37,655 nt of DNA from an uncultured Erysipelotrichaceae bacterium (GCA_934699415.1 CAKUWO010000010.1:1-37655), one strand, 5' to 3'; counted from the first letter of the stretch, positions 6,724-15,117 are shown. Made by a program: numbers and translations. The notes: generated by a model from the sequence alone, not told the origin.

Positions 6724-6746
6724 AATTGATACTGATTGTGGTTTTT
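6720..6746 (+). terminator. Riboswitch expression-platform terminator
   Basis: Stem TCACAAT/ATTGTGG (6720-6726 with 6735-6741, one T-G pair) followed by TTTTT. Its 5' arm shares CAC (6721-6723) with aptamer P1, giving the mutually exclusive switch. Confidence 0.82.
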
Positions 6747-6769
6747 ATCATAGTCAAGAAGGGAGATAT

Positions 6770-7648
6770 ATGACAGAAGATAACTTTCAAAAGACAGCCG
6801 ATAAAGTAACAACAATTACTATTATTGGTAATATTGTTTTATCAATTATAAAATTAATTGCTGGTATAATCGCTAAATCTAATGCCATGATAAGTGATGC
6901 GATACATTCAGCTAGTGATGTCTTTTCAACATTTGTTGTTATTATCGGTATTAGAATGGCTTCCAAAAAGCCTGATAAGGAACATCCTTATGGTCATGAA
7001 AGATTTGAATGTGTTGCTGCTATTATTTTAGCAGGTATTTTATTCATCACCGGTGCTGGTATTGGATTAACAGCTTTAAAAAACATTATTAGTGGTGATT
7101 ATAACAGTATTGAAATACCAGGAAAACTAGCAATGTTTGCAGCTATTATTTCAATTATTTCTAAAGAGGCAATGTATTGGTATACCAGATATTATGCTAA
7201 AAAGATTGATTCAAGTTCTTTAATGGCTGATGCTTGGCACCATCGATCTGATGCTTTAAGCTCAATTGGAGCCCTTATTGGTATTGCAGCAACTAGAATG
7301 GGTTATAAAGTAATGGATTCAGTTGCATCATTGATTATCTTTGTTTTTATTGTTAAAGCGGCATATGACATCTTTAAAGATGCAATTGATAAGATGATAG
7401 ATCATAGTTGTGATGAAGAAACCGAAAAACAATTAAGTGCATGTATCAATAGACATGAAGGAGTGTTAGGCATCGACTTATTACAAACAAGAATTTTCGG
7501 TAATAAGATTTATGTTGATGTTGAAATACTTGTTGATGGTAATAAATCTTTAAATGAAGCTCATAATATTGCTCAAAGTGTTCATAATGATATTGAAAAA
7601 GAATTTCCTAAAGTCAAACATGTTATGGTACATGTAAATCCAAAATAA
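6770..7648 (+). CDS. Cation diffusion facilitator exporter (probable Co/Ni, czcD-like)
   Basis: A 292-residue CDF antiporter expelling divalent metal from the cytosol. Six helices are followed by a cytosolic C-terminal ferredoxin-like domain (VDVEILVDGNKSLNEAHNIA). The transport-site motifs are both present: SDAIHSASD in helix 2 and ADAWHHRSD in helix 5 (paired His/Asp). The start is ATG 6770, with AAGGGAG 6 nt before; an in-frame ATG at 6674 lies inside the riboswitch. The NiCo aptamer upstream argues for Co2+/Ni2+ as the inducing and probably transported metals; Zn or Mn transport cannot be ruled out from sequence. Confidence 0.9.
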   Translation: MTEDNFQKTADKVTTITIIGNIVLSIIKLIAGIIAKSNAMISDAIHSASDVFSTFVVIIGIRMASKKPDKEHPYGHERFECVAAIILAGILFITGAGIGLTALKNIISGDYNSIEIPGKLAMFAAIISIISKEAMYWYTRYYAKKIDSSSLMADAWHHRSDALSSIGALIGIAATRMGYKVMDSVASLIIFVFIVKAAYDIFKDAIDKMIDHSCDEETEKQLSACINRHEGVLGIDLLQTRIFGNKIYVDVEILVDGNKSLNEAHNIAQSVHNDIEKEFPKVKHVMVHVNPK

Positions 7649-7670
7649 AAAGACGATTATTCGTCTTTTT
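7647..7670. terminator. Bidirectional terminator between CDF and convergent gene
   Basis: Ten-pair stem AAAAAGACGA/TCGTCTTTTT with loop TTAT; T-rich tails in both directions serve both convergent genes. Confidence 0.92.
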
Positions 7671-8463
7671 ATTCTTCAATTAATAATGAATCAATACCTG
7701 AAGGTTTTAAAGTAACTCTACCTTCACCATTAATTTTGACTTTAACGCCATCATAGATGTCAACATTGCGATAGATATCAAAGCTAGATGAATCATTACT
7801 GTAATAAAAATATAAAGTACTTTTCGTAGCTTCAGGATATACAATCTCAATATTGATATATTCACCCTCATAATAGATATCATAAGTACCGGAAATGATA
7901 TCTTGACCACCATTTAACATTTCTTCGGGATTTTCATAACTATAAGTTTCATTAGTATTTATTTCTCTTTTGGCATTTTCTTTTAATGTTGAAAGAGATG
8001 TTTTAGCGATAACTTCAACCCCTTCAATACGGAGTTTATAACCATCTTCAAATAAACGATTACTTACGGTTGTATAGTAGTCACTATAGCTACCAAAACC
8101 ATCTTTTTTGCTGTCCTTGCTTGCGACAAGTTCCGAGAAGAAATAATCGCTACCATAATTATCTTCATAAATATGACCGGCACCTTTAACGGCTGTAATA
8201 TCATATAAACCATCTGGTAAATCTTCACCGATGGTATAAGTGCCAGGTCCTAAAAGGTATTGATATTCATCATGTCTTACAAAAGTATTTGTATATTCAT
8301 CGTCCGGTATAGGATCTACTGATTCATTATGACTATTAATAGTTATAAAAATAGCTAAATTAAAAATCGCAATGATGGCAAATATAACAATTATGACAAT
8401 GAGAGCTTTTTTGTGACGTGACTTGCCTTTTTCACGTTGAGCTAGTTCTGCTAAGTTTTTCAT
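7669..8463 (-). CDS. Membrane-anchored protein of unknown function with two beta-type repeats
   Basis: A 264-residue protein: basic cytosolic head (residues 1-20, KGKSRHKK), one membrane helix (about 20-42), then an external acidic part. The external part seems to hold two related beta-rich units, one starting GPGTYTIGEDLPDGLYDI and ending LRIEGVEVIAK, the other starting GGQDIISGTYDIYYEG and ending VKINGEGRVTLKP. The G-Y-x-(I/V)-G-x-D-(I/L)-P-x-G-x-Y pattern is common in uncharacterised surface proteins of Bacillota. There is no ribosome site; a TATACT hexamer ends 8 nt before the ATG. Function unknown. Confidence 0.72.
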   Translation of the reverse strand: MKNLAELAQREKGKSRHKKALIVIIVIFAIIAIFNLAIFITINSHNESVDPIPDDEYTNTFVRHDEYQYLLGPGTYTIGEDLPDGLYDITAVKGAGHIYEDNYGSDYFFSELVASKDSKKDGFGSYSDYYTTVSNRLFEDGYKLRIEGVEVIAKTSLSTLKENAKREINTNETYSYENPEEMLNGGQDIISGTYDIYYEGEYINIEIVYPEATKSTLYFYYSNDSSSFDIYRNVDIYDGVKVKINGEGRVTLKPSGIDSLLIEE

Positions 8464-8471
8464 ATATAACT

Positions 8472-8482
8472 AGTATATAACA
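8472..8482 (-). promoter_or_regulatory. -10 element adjacent to the start of the 264-residue protein
   Basis: Minus-strand TATACT (8477-8472) ends 8 nt before ATG 8463 with no ribosome site between; leaderless geometry. Confidence 0.5.
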
Positions 8483-8497
8483 TTTAATACTAAGCAA

Positions 8498-8522
8498 TAA
8501 AAAAACCGTGAAAACACGGTTT
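8498..8522 (-). terminator. Terminator of the CofE-like gene
   Basis: Minus-strand stem AAACCGTG/CACGGTTT (8522-8515 with 8510-8503, 4-nt loop), continuing into seven T. It overlaps the stop codon. Confidence 0.9.
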
Positions 8523-9714
8523 AATCATTTACATAGTTATCAAAGTAACCTTGAACTAAGACAATAGGTGTACCCTTATCACCACTACCTGAAGTTAAGT
8601 CACAAAGTGAACCAATTAAATCAGTAAGCTGGCGAGGAGTTGTTCCTTCAGATGCCATTTGGCCATAGAGGTTAGCATCTTTACTCTTAATTCTTTCCTT
8701 AATAGCATCTTTAAGTTCAGCACCATTAAGTTCTTTATAGTCGTTATCAGCAAGATATTTAAGTTTTAATTCATTTGGTGTACCAGATAATCCAGAAGTA
8801 TAGGCTGGAGATACAGCTGGATCAGCAAGCTCCCAAATCTTACCCTGTGGATCTTTGAAAGCTCCATCACCATAAATCATAACTTCAATCTTTTTACCAC
8901 ATGCTTCTTCAAGTAATTGTTGAGTTTTGTTTACAAATTCTTTGCCCTCTCTTGGGAAGAGTTTGATGATGTCTTCAGTTGCTTTGTTAGAGCCAAGAAG
9001 ACCGTATTTTTCATTGAAACCACTGCCATCAATAGATTCAGTTAAGATATCGTCTAAACCTAATACAGTGTCAGCACCAGCTTCTTTTAATAAACGTTTA
9101 GAGCGTGCACGTGTATGAATATCACAAGTTAAGACTTTCTTAGTATAGTTAAGGATTGTTTGAGGGCGATTAGCGAAGATAATTTCAACTTCGGCTCCTT
9201 CTCCTTTAATTAAATTTTCATAATATGAAACATAGTCAATACCAGTAAATGGATGAACATTTTCACCAAATAATTCACGATATTTTTCAAGTGTTAAAAC
9301 ATCAGTATAAGGATTAACAAGAGCAGCATCTAATTGATCATAACTAATTAAGTGGTTACCTACTTCATCAGATGGATAGCTTAACATTAAAACAATTTTT
9401 CTAGCACCACGAGCAATACCTTTTAAGCAAACCGCAAAACGGTTACGGGATAGAATAGGGAAGATAACACCAATTGTTTCTCCTCCTAATTTATTTTTGA
9501 CATCCTTAGCAATCGCATCGATAGATGCATAATTGCCCTGAGCTCTCGCAACGATAGATTCTGTTACTGCAACCACATCTTTATCCCTAAGTTTGATACC
9601 ATCTGTTTCACAAGCCTTAAGAATTGATTCAGTAACAATAGAAGGCAAATCGTCGCCCTGACGGATAATAGGACAGCGGATACCTCTTGAGATGGTTCCT
9701 ACATTTCTTTCCAT
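8521..9714 (-). CDS. CofE-like (F420-0:L-glutamate ligase family) protein of unknown substrate
   Basis: A 397-residue protein whose N-terminal half resembles the CofE/FbiB fold: RCPIIRQGDDLPSIV, then LRDKDVVAVTESIVARAQG, where CofE has the GD-D-L and DGDVLVVA-K-SKAEG blocks. In archaea and Actinobacteria this family adds glutamate to coenzyme F420. This homologue is much longer (archaeal CofE is about 250), and this kind of organism is not known to make F420, so the true substrate is open; a ligation using an acidic substrate is only a guess. GGGAGG precedes ATG 9714. It is a single-gene unit with its own terminator. Confidence 0.72.
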   Translation of the reverse strand: MERNVGTISRGIRCPIIRQGDDLPSIVTESILKACETDGIKLRDKDVVAVTESIVARAQGNYASIDAIAKDVKNKLGGETIGVIFPILSRNRFAVCLKGIARGARKIVLMLSYPSDEVGNHLISYDQLDAALVNPYTDVLTLEKYRELFGENVHPFTGIDYVSYYENLIKGEGAEVEIIFANRPQTILNYTKKVLTCDIHTRARSKRLLKEAGADTVLGLDDILTESIDGSGFNEKYGLLGSNKATEDIIKLFPREGKEFVNKTQQLLEEACGKKIEVMIYGDGAFKDPQGKIWELADPAVSPAYTSGLSGTPNELKLKYLADNDYKELNGAELKDAIKERIKSKDANLYGQMASEGTTPRQLTDLIGSLCDLTSGSGDKGTPIVLVQGYFDNYVND

Positions 9715-9781
9715 ACAAAGATCCTCCCGTAAAAACACTCTTATATATTACACGAAAAATGATTTTGTAAAAGTTTTTCTT

Positions 9782-9787
9782 TATAAT
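9782..9787 (+). promoter_or_regulatory. -10 element adjacent to the rnmV start
   Basis: Perfect TATAAT ending 6 nt (AATAGG) before GTG 9794; transcription would begin at or next to the start codon. No clear -35. Confidence 0.6.
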
Positions 9788-9793
9788 AATAGG

Positions 9794-10342
9794 GTGAAAA
9801 AGATAAATCAGTTAATTGTTGTTGAAGGAAAAAACGATACAGCCCGCCTAAAAAGGTATTTTGATGTGGAAACATTTGAAACTGGCGGAGCTGGAATGAG
9901 CAAAGAAAAGCTTAACTATCTAAAAGAATTAGCGAAGAAAAGAGAACTTATTTTATTTTTAGATCCTGATACACCAGGGGAGAATATTCGTAAAAGAATC
10001 AATGAAGCGATACCAGGACTAAAGAATGCTTTTGTGGATAAGAAAGAAGCTCGTACTACTAAAAAAGTAGGTGTGGAACATGCTGAAAAAGAAGTATTAG
10101 AAAAAGCTCTTGCTTCTTTGCTTACTTACAAAGAGGTAAAAGAAGGTTTAAATATGCAGGATTTATTTGAACTTGGCTTAAGTGGTAAAAATGATGCTTC
10201 TATTAAACGTGAAAAGCTTAGTAGAGTATATCCTTTAGGTACATGTAGTGGTAAGACATTGCTTAAACGAATTAATATGTTAGGACTTAGCAAAGAAGAT
10301 ATTAAGGAGGCTCTTAATGGAAAAGATCGCAACAAAGACTAA
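9794..10342 (+). CDS. rnmV: Ribonuclease M5 (5S rRNA maturation)
   Basis: A Toprim-domain nuclease of 182 residues that trims the 5S rRNA precursor. The Toprim motifs are LIVVEGKND (catalytic Glu) and LFLDPDTPGENIR (DxD). The start is set at GTG 9794 giving VKKINQLIVVEG, the family's normal N-terminus; an upstream ATG at 9692 would add 34 residues unlike the family and run into the divergent gene. TATAAT lies 6 nt before the GTG, so the mRNA is probably leaderless. The 3' end overlaps ksgA by 26 nt; rnmV-ksgA is a conserved Bacillota pair. Confidence 0.92.
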   Translation: MKKINQLIVVEGKNDTARLKRYFDVETFETGGAGMSKEKLNYLKELAKKRELILFLDPDTPGENIRKRINEAIPGLKNAFVDKKEARTTKKVGVEHAEKEVLEKALASLLTYKEVKEGLNMQDLFELGLSGKNDASIKREKLSRVYPLGTCSGKTLLKRINMLGLSKEDIKEALNGKDRNKD

Positions 10343-11147
10343 AACCGATGAAATCTTAAATAAATATGGACTTCATGCAATGAAGCGTTTTGGCCAAAAC
10401 TTTTTAATTGAGCCTAATATTGTTGAAAATATTGCTGCTAATGCTGTGACTAAAGATGATATTTGTCTTGAAGTAGGACCTGGTATTGGCTCTTTAACTC
10501 AATGTTTATGTGAAAATGCTAAACAAGTATATGCTTATGAAATTGATAAGAAATTAGTACCGGTATTAAAAAATGAATTAAAAGATTATTCAAATTTGGA
10601 AGTATATTTGCAAGATTTCTTAGAGCTAGATTTAGATACCTTGCCATTTAAGGATGAAGAAATTGTCTTTGTATCCAATCTTCCTTATTACATTACAACT
10701 CCTTTATTATTCAAAGTAATTGATTCTGACTTAAAGATTAAGAAGATGGTTGTGATGATGCAAAAAGAGGTTGGAGATCGTTTGAAAGCGAAAGTTAATA
10801 CCAATGATTATGCAGCATTATCATTGATTTTGCAGGATCGCTATCAAATAAGAGAATTGATGAAAGTACCTAGTAGATGTTATTATCCGCGGCCTGAAGT
10901 TGATTCGGTGGTTTTAGAATTAATGCCAATAAATGAGAGAAATCGTGAATATGAGAAAGAATTCTATCCTTTCTTACAATTATGTTTTGCCCAAAGAAGA
11001 AAAACCTTACGTAATAATTTAAAAGGTCATTATGATAATGGCAAACTTGATGAAGCTTATAAAGAATGTGGTTTTAAAGATAGTATTAGACCACAAGAAA
11101 TAGAATTAAAAGATTATAAGAAGTTTTTTGAGGTTCTCCATGATTGA
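10317..11147 (+). CDS. ksgA: 16S rRNA dimethyladenosine transferase
   Basis: A 276-residue methyltransferase that dimethylates the two adjacent adenines near the 16S 3' end using SAM. Motifs: GQNFL near the N-terminus, SAM-binding EVGPGIGSLT, acidic YEIDKKL, and the catalytic NLPYYITTP; the C-terminal region has FAQRRKTLRNNL. A strong AAGGAGG lies 6 nt before ATG 10317, inside rnmV. The gene ends in TGA and overlaps ispE by 8 nt, so rnmV-ksgA-ispE is one operon with coupled translation. Confidence 0.96.
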   Translation: MEKIATKTKTDEILNKYGLHAMKRFGQNFLIEPNIVENIAANAVTKDDICLEVGPGIGSLTQCLCENAKQVYAYEIDKKLVPVLKNELKDYSNLEVYLQDFLELDLDTLPFKDEEIVFVSNLPYYITTPLLFKVIDSDLKIKKMVVMMQKEVGDRLKAKVNTNDYAALSLILQDRYQIRELMKVPSRCYYPRPEVDSVVLELMPINERNREYEKEFYPFLQLCFAQRRKTLRNNLKGHYDNGKLDEAYKECGFKDSIRPQEIELKDYKKFFEVLHD

Positions 11148-11979
11148 AAGAGCCTATGCCAAAATTAATCTTGCGCTTGATGTCGTAGCTAAAAGAAGTG
11201 ATGGCTATCATGATTTAGAAATGATTATGATACCTATACAGTTCTATGATGAAATTGATATTAAAATAGCCCATTTCATGCGTTATAGCAGTAATGAATC
11301 GTGGTTATGTTTTAATGAAAAGAATACAATCGTCAAAGCTGTGCATTATATGAAAGAAACTTATGGTATCAAAGAGAATTTCACAATTGATTTAAAAAAA
11401 CACATTCCATCTCGTGCTGGTTTAGCTGGTGGAAGTAGTGATGGAGCAGCTATTGTTCGTGCTATTTCAAAATTATGTCATATTGAAATGAATGAAGAAG
11501 AAATAAAAAAAGCTTGTTTATCTATTGGTGCTGACGTGCCATTTTGTTACTACCATAAACCAGCACTTGTGACCGGTATTGGTGAAAAATTAGATTTCTT
11601 TGAAATAAATACTCCTTTTTATGTCTTGTTAGTTAAACCACATGCAGGAGTATCTACAAAACAATCATTTAATAAATTAAATGAAGCAGGCTTAATTCAT
11701 ACCGAAGTTAAAGAATTAAAAGAGAAATTAATTGTTGGCGATTATGAAGGCTCTTTATCTTTAATGAAGAATTCACTTGAAGAGCCATCTTTCATCATTC
11801 AGCCAAAAATCAAGAAGTTGAAAGATAAGATGGAAAGTTTTAACTTTGATAAAGTTTTAATGAGTGGCAGTGGCTCTTGCATCTTTGCGTTATCGAAAGA
11901 TGAGAAAAAGATTGAAGAAGCATATCTTTATTTTAGAAAAAAAGGCTATTTTGTACGAAAGACGAAGCCTTTACTTTAA
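11140..11979 (+). CDS. ispE: 4-diphosphocytidyl-2-C-methyl-D-erythritol kinase
   Basis: A GHMP kinase of 279 residues in the non-mevalonate isoprenoid pathway. It shows AYAKINLALDV, the ATP loop AGLAGGSSDGAA, and the C-terminal MSGSGSCIFAL motif (usual GSGST/S with Cys last). The start at ATG 11140 follows GAGG by 6 nt; the in-frame TTG at 11128 is less likely. The gene order rnmV-ksgA-ispE-prs recalls Bacillus without the intervening sporulation and purR genes. Together with ispD further right it shows the cell uses the MEP route. Confidence 0.95.
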   Translation: MIERAYAKINLALDVVAKRSDGYHDLEMIMIPIQFYDEIDIKIAHFMRYSSNESWLCFNEKNTIVKAVHYMKETYGIKENFTIDLKKHIPSRAGLAGGSSDGAAIVRAISKLCHIEMNEEEIKKACLSIGADVPFCYYHKPALVTGIGEKLDFFEINTPFYVLLVKPHAGVSTKQSFNKLNEAGLIHTEVKELKEKLIVGDYEGSLSLMKNSLEEPSFIIQPKIKKLKDKMESFNFDKVLMSGSGSCIFALSKDEKKIEEAYLYFRKKGYFVRKTKPLL

Positions 11980-12061
11980 AATATATTTTTTTAATGTCAA
12001 AATAGACTGATAAAGATGTATGATTGAAATGGAACAAAACACGAAAAGGGAGATAGGGGAA

Positions 12062-13018
12062 ATGGAAAACAACATTATGGTTTTTGGCCTTACTGCTAAC
12101 TTAGATCTAGTTGAAGAAGTTTGTACAAAGTTAGGCATTCAACCAGGGAAATTATCTGTTAAACATTTCGCAGATGGCGAAATTATTGTTGAACCAGAAG
12201 AGAGTGTCAGAGGTAAGAAGGTTTATCTTTTACAATCTTCATGTCCTCCAACAACCGAACATTTAATGGAAATATTAATTGCGGTTGATGCTATGAAAAG
12301 AGCTTCAGCTCAGGAAGTTACTTGCTTAATTCCATATTATGGTTATGCAAGACAAGACCGTAAGGCTCGTCCACGCCAGCCAATTACTGCTAAACTTGTA
12401 GCTAATTTGCTTGAAGCAGCTGGTGTAGATCGTGTTGTCATGATGGATGTTCATGCCGCTCAGATTCAAGGCTATTTTGATTGCCCGACTGATAACCTTA
12501 CATCAATGCCAATGTTTGCTGACTATTTCCTAAATGAAGAAGACCTTGATTTAGCTAATACAGTTGTTGTATCACCAGACCACGGTGGAACTACTCGTGC
12601 TAGAGAATTAGCTGAAAGACTGGGTTGTGGTTTAGCTATTGTTGATAAGAGACGTCCAAAACCAAACGTTGCTGAAGCTACTAATGTTATTGGTGATGTT
12701 GACGGCAAGATTGCTATTGTTGCTGACGATATTTGTGATACAGCTGGAAGCTTAGTTGCATGTTGCGAACTTTTAAAGCGTAAGGGAGCTAAAGAAATTC
12801 GTTGTGCAATTGTCCATCCAGTATTCTCATCAAATGCTGCTGAAAAGATTGAAAAATCATGCATTAAAGAAATGGTTGTTACAAATACTATTCCATTAAC
12901 TGAAGAAGCTAAAGCTACTTTAACTAAAGTTAAGGTTTTATCAATTGCTGGTATGCTCGCAAGATTAATCACAGCAGTATCAAATCATGAATCACTTTCT
13001 AAAGCTTTAGATCAATAA
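12062..13018 (+). CDS. prs: Ribose-phosphate pyrophosphokinase
   Basis: Makes PRPP from ribose 5-phosphate and ATP, supplying upp and nucleotide synthesis. 318 residues with GKLSVKHFADGE, YARQDRKARPRQPITAK, DVHAAQIQGYF, the flexible-loop-region block PDHGGTTRARELAERLG and the PRPP-binding VADDICDTAGSLV. The start is ATG 12062 because GGGAG lies 9 nt upstream and the N-terminus then fits the family; ATG 12020 would add 14 residues. The 82-bp gap after ispE has no hairpin I trust, so it may share the ispE transcript or use its own promoter. It ends at a strong terminator. Confidence 0.96.
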   Translation: MENNIMVFGLTANLDLVEEVCTKLGIQPGKLSVKHFADGEIIVEPEESVRGKKVYLLQSSCPPTTEHLMEILIAVDAMKRASAQEVTCLIPYYGYARQDRKARPRQPITAKLVANLLEAAGVDRVVMMDVHAAQIQGYFDCPTDNLTSMPMFADYFLNEEDLDLANTVVVSPDHGGTTRARELAERLGCGLAIVDKRRPKPNVAEATNVIGDVDGKIAIVADDICDTAGSLVACCELLKRKGAKEIRCAIVHPVFSSNAAEKIEKSCIKEMVVTNTIPLTEEAKATLTKVKVLSIAGMLARLITAVSNHESLSKALDQ

Positions 13019-13021
13019 GAT

Positions 13022-13051
13022 AAATTACCTACTTATGTAGGTAATTTTTTT
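13022..13051 (+). terminator. Terminator after prs
   Basis: Eleven-pair stem AAATTACCTAC/GTAGGTAATTT (13022-13032 with 13037-13047, loop TTAT) followed by T. The next gene's -10 starts 2 nt later. Confidence 0.93.
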
Positions 13052-13052
13052 A

Positions 13053-13058
13053 TATAAT
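13053..13058 (+). promoter_or_regulatory. -10 element adjacent to the pseudouridine synthase start
   Basis: TATAAT ends 6 nt (TGAGCT) before ATG 13065. There is no ribosome site; the preceding sequence is the prs terminator, so transcription must start here. Confidence 0.65.
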
Positions 13059-13064
13059 TGAGCT

Positions 13065-13922
13065 ATGTTTTATAAAGTTATCGATGATACTTTAGTTTTA
13101 TCTAAGAAAAGTAGTTTGATGATAAAAGAAGAACTAAAAGATTTGTTTCCATCACGTAAATTAATCTATTCTTTATTAAATGAAGCTACTTTGAATGATG
13201 AAAGGATTATTAATAATCCTCTATTTGATGGAGAATTAAAGATTCCTTTACATTATATTATGTGTCCTAAAGAAGGCTTAGCTGATATTGTTTATGAAGA
13301 TGAATTTTTTGTGGTTGCTTATAAACCTAAAGAATTACTAGTTCACTCTGATGGCAATAATGATATTACTTTAACAGAATTAGTCTCAAAAACAGTTGGT
13401 TATAAAGTTCAAGCTGCTCATCGTCTTGATTATTTAACTGATGGATTAGTTCTTTTCTTAAAGACACCAATTTTAGAGCCTTATATTGATGTTGCATTAC
13501 AAAGAAAAGATATTAAAAGAGTATATTATGCATTATGCAAAACAAAAAATAAGCCTTTAAAAGAATATTGTTTTAAAGATAAGATTGGTAAAGACCGTCA
13601 TGATGCTCATAAAAGAAGAGTATCAAAAACAGGGCAAGAAGCCATCACTCATGTTCAAACAGTCGCCTTCAATAAACAAGAAGTATTATTTAGATGCACT
13701 TTAGAAACCGGTAGAACCCATCAAATAAGAGTTCATTTGTCTTATCATCATTTTCCAATTATCAATGATCCTTTATATGGTATTAAAGATAAAAACTATG
13801 ATGATATGGCATTAACGGCCTATCAATTATCTTTCTATCATCCTTTAAAAGAAGAGATGATAACTTTAACTTCTCCAATAAAAAATGATTATCTAAGGAA
13901 ATATAAAGAGGTCTTAAAATGA
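13065..13922 (+). CDS. RluA-family RNA pseudouridine synthase
   Basis: A 285-residue enzyme that isomerises uridine in rRNA or tRNA. The catalytic block HRLDYLTDGLVLF (Asp at the centre), ADIVYEDEFFVVAYKP earlier and ETGRTHQIRVHL later are diagnostic. The N-terminal region is shorter and unlike a full S4 domain, so the target site (RluD-like or other) cannot be told. It is first in a three-gene operon with ybaK and a HAD phosphatase; its TGA overlaps the next ATG by 4 nt. Confidence 0.9.
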   Translation: MFYKVIDDTLVLSKKSSLMIKEELKDLFPSRKLIYSLLNEATLNDERIINNPLFDGELKIPLHYIMCPKEGLADIVYEDEFFVVAYKPKELLVHSDGNNDITLTELVSKTVGYKVQAAHRLDYLTDGLVLFLKTPILEPYIDVALQRKDIKRVYYALCKTKNKPLKEYCFKDKIGKDRHDAHKRRVSKTGQEAITHVQTVAFNKQEVLFRCTLETGRTHQIRVHLSYHHFPIINDPLYGIKDKNYDDMALTAYQLSFYHPLKEEMITLTSPIKNDYLRKYKEVLK

Positions 13923-14386
13923 ATAAAACAAATGCTATGCGTCAACTTGATAAAGCTAAAATTAGTTATCAAACATTAAATTATGAAATTGATGCAAAAG
14001 ATTTTTCAGGGGGAAAAGTAGCTAATTTATTAAATTTAGATCCTTTAGAAACTTATAAAACTTTAGCTTTATTTCATGAACATGATTTATACATTATGGT
14101 TATACCAATTGCTAAAGAATTAGATCTTAAAAAAGCAGCCAGTGAAATAGGTGTTAAGAAATTAGAAATGGTTCATGTTAAAGACTTACTTAAAAAAGTA
14201 GGCTATGAAAGAGGCTCAGTATCACCAGTTGGTATTATAGCTAAACATAAAACCTATTTTGATATCGAAGTAAATAATCATCAACAGATTGAAATATCAG
14301 GTGGCAAGATGGGTATTGGTTTGGTAGTTGATAAAGATATACTATTAAAATATTTAAATGCTGAGGTAAAAGATTTATGTCAATAA
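13919..14386 (+). CDS. ybaK: Cys-tRNA(Pro) deacylase YbaK
   Basis: A 155-residue free-standing editing enzyme that removes cysteine wrongly attached to tRNA-Pro. It shows ETYKTLALF with the key Lys, IPIAKELDLKKAASEIG, SPVGI, and the glycine-rich SGGKMGIGL, all in family order. Length is typical. ATGA overlap with the upstream gene and 10-nt overlap with the downstream one indicate tight coupling. Confidence 0.93.
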   Translation: MNKTNAMRQLDKAKISYQTLNYEIDAKDFSGGKVANLLNLDPLETYKTLALFHEHDLYIMVIPIAKELDLKKAASEIGVKKLEMVHVKDLLKKVGYERGSVSPVGIIAKHKTYFDIEVNNHQQIEISGGKMGIGLVVDKDILLKYLNAEVKDLCQ

Positions 14387-15078
14387 CAAAACAAAATATC
14401 TTTTTTGACTTAGATGGCACTTTATTACCAATGAATGAAGATGAATTCTTAAAAGCTTATTTAACAAGCTTAAGTAAATATGCTTATACAAATCATGGTA
14501 TAGACCCTAAAACACTTCAAGAGACTATTTGGCAGGGTGTTAAACTGATGTATCAAAATGACGGTAATAAAACTAATGAAGAAGTCTTATGGGATAATTT
14601 CCATCAAAGATTTAATAATTTTAATATTAAAGAAATAGCTACTTCCTTTAATCATTATTATGAAACAGACTTCAAAAGTACAATTAATGCATGTTCAGCA
14701 AACCCTTATCTATTACCTTGGATTGATAAGTTAAAAGAAGAAGGTAAGAAATTATATCTTTTGACTAATCCTTTATTTCCTGAAGTAGCAGTTATCGAAA
14801 GAATGGCTTTTGTAGGTTTAAAAGAAGAGATGTTTGAACATATCACTACTTATGAAAACAGTCATTATACTAAACCTAATCCTAAGTATTATCTTGAGGT
14901 AATAAATAGATTTAATTTAAAGACTAATGATATCTTAATGGTTGGTAATAATGTAGATGAAGATATCATTCCAACTAAGAATATGGGATTAGATACCATC
15001 CTTATTACTGATCATATAATTGGTGATATTAGCCTTTCTGATAAGAAGATGAGCTTTAAAGAATTGACTTCTTTCTAG
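14377..15078 (+). CDS. HAD-superfamily hydrolase (phosphatase)
   Basis: A 233-residue haloacid-dehalogenase-type phosphatase. Motif I FFDLDGTLL carries the nucleophile and acid Asp pair, motif II is LLTNP (Thr), motif III the Lys of KPNPKYY, and motif IV VGNNVDEDI (acidic residues). The cap inserted between motifs I and II is helical, as in subclass C1 proteins. The substrate is unknown. It is last in the pseudouridine synthase-ybaK operon. No convincing terminator follows; the next gene has its own -10 element 26 nt after the stop codon. Confidence 0.9.
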   Translation: MSITKQNIFFDLDGTLLPMNEDEFLKAYLTSLSKYAYTNHGIDPKTLQETIWQGVKLMYQNDGNKTNEEVLWDNFHQRFNNFNIKEIATSFNHYYETDFKSTINACSANPYLLPWIDKLKEEGKKLYLLTNPLFPEVAVIERMAFVGLKEEMFEHITTYENSHYTKPNPKYYLEVINRFNLKTNDILMVGNNVDEDIIPTKNMGLDTILITDHIIGDISLSDKKMSFKELTSF

Positions 15079-15104
15079 CATCTTCTTTTTATTTTAAAAA
15101 GGTG

Positions 15105-15110
15105 TATAGT
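15105..15110 (+). promoter_or_regulatory. -10 element adjacent to the first MATE gene start
   Basis: TATAGT ends 7 nt (TAAGCGT) before ATG 15118, and no ribosome site intervenes; leaderless geometry. Confidence 0.55.
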
Positions 15111-15117
15111 TAAGCGT

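Noticed and set aside
6674..6769. In-frame 32-codon extension of the CDF protein and a minus-strand ORF at 6605-6790
   Set aside because: Both lie over the NiCo aptamer and terminator; ATG 6770 has a good ribosome site and gives the normal CDF N-terminus.
15086..15102. CTTTTTA/TAAAAAG inverted repeat before the first MATE gene as a terminator
   Set aside because: All A/T except the end pair and directly adjacent to the -10 element without a T tail; not a convincing intrinsic terminator.
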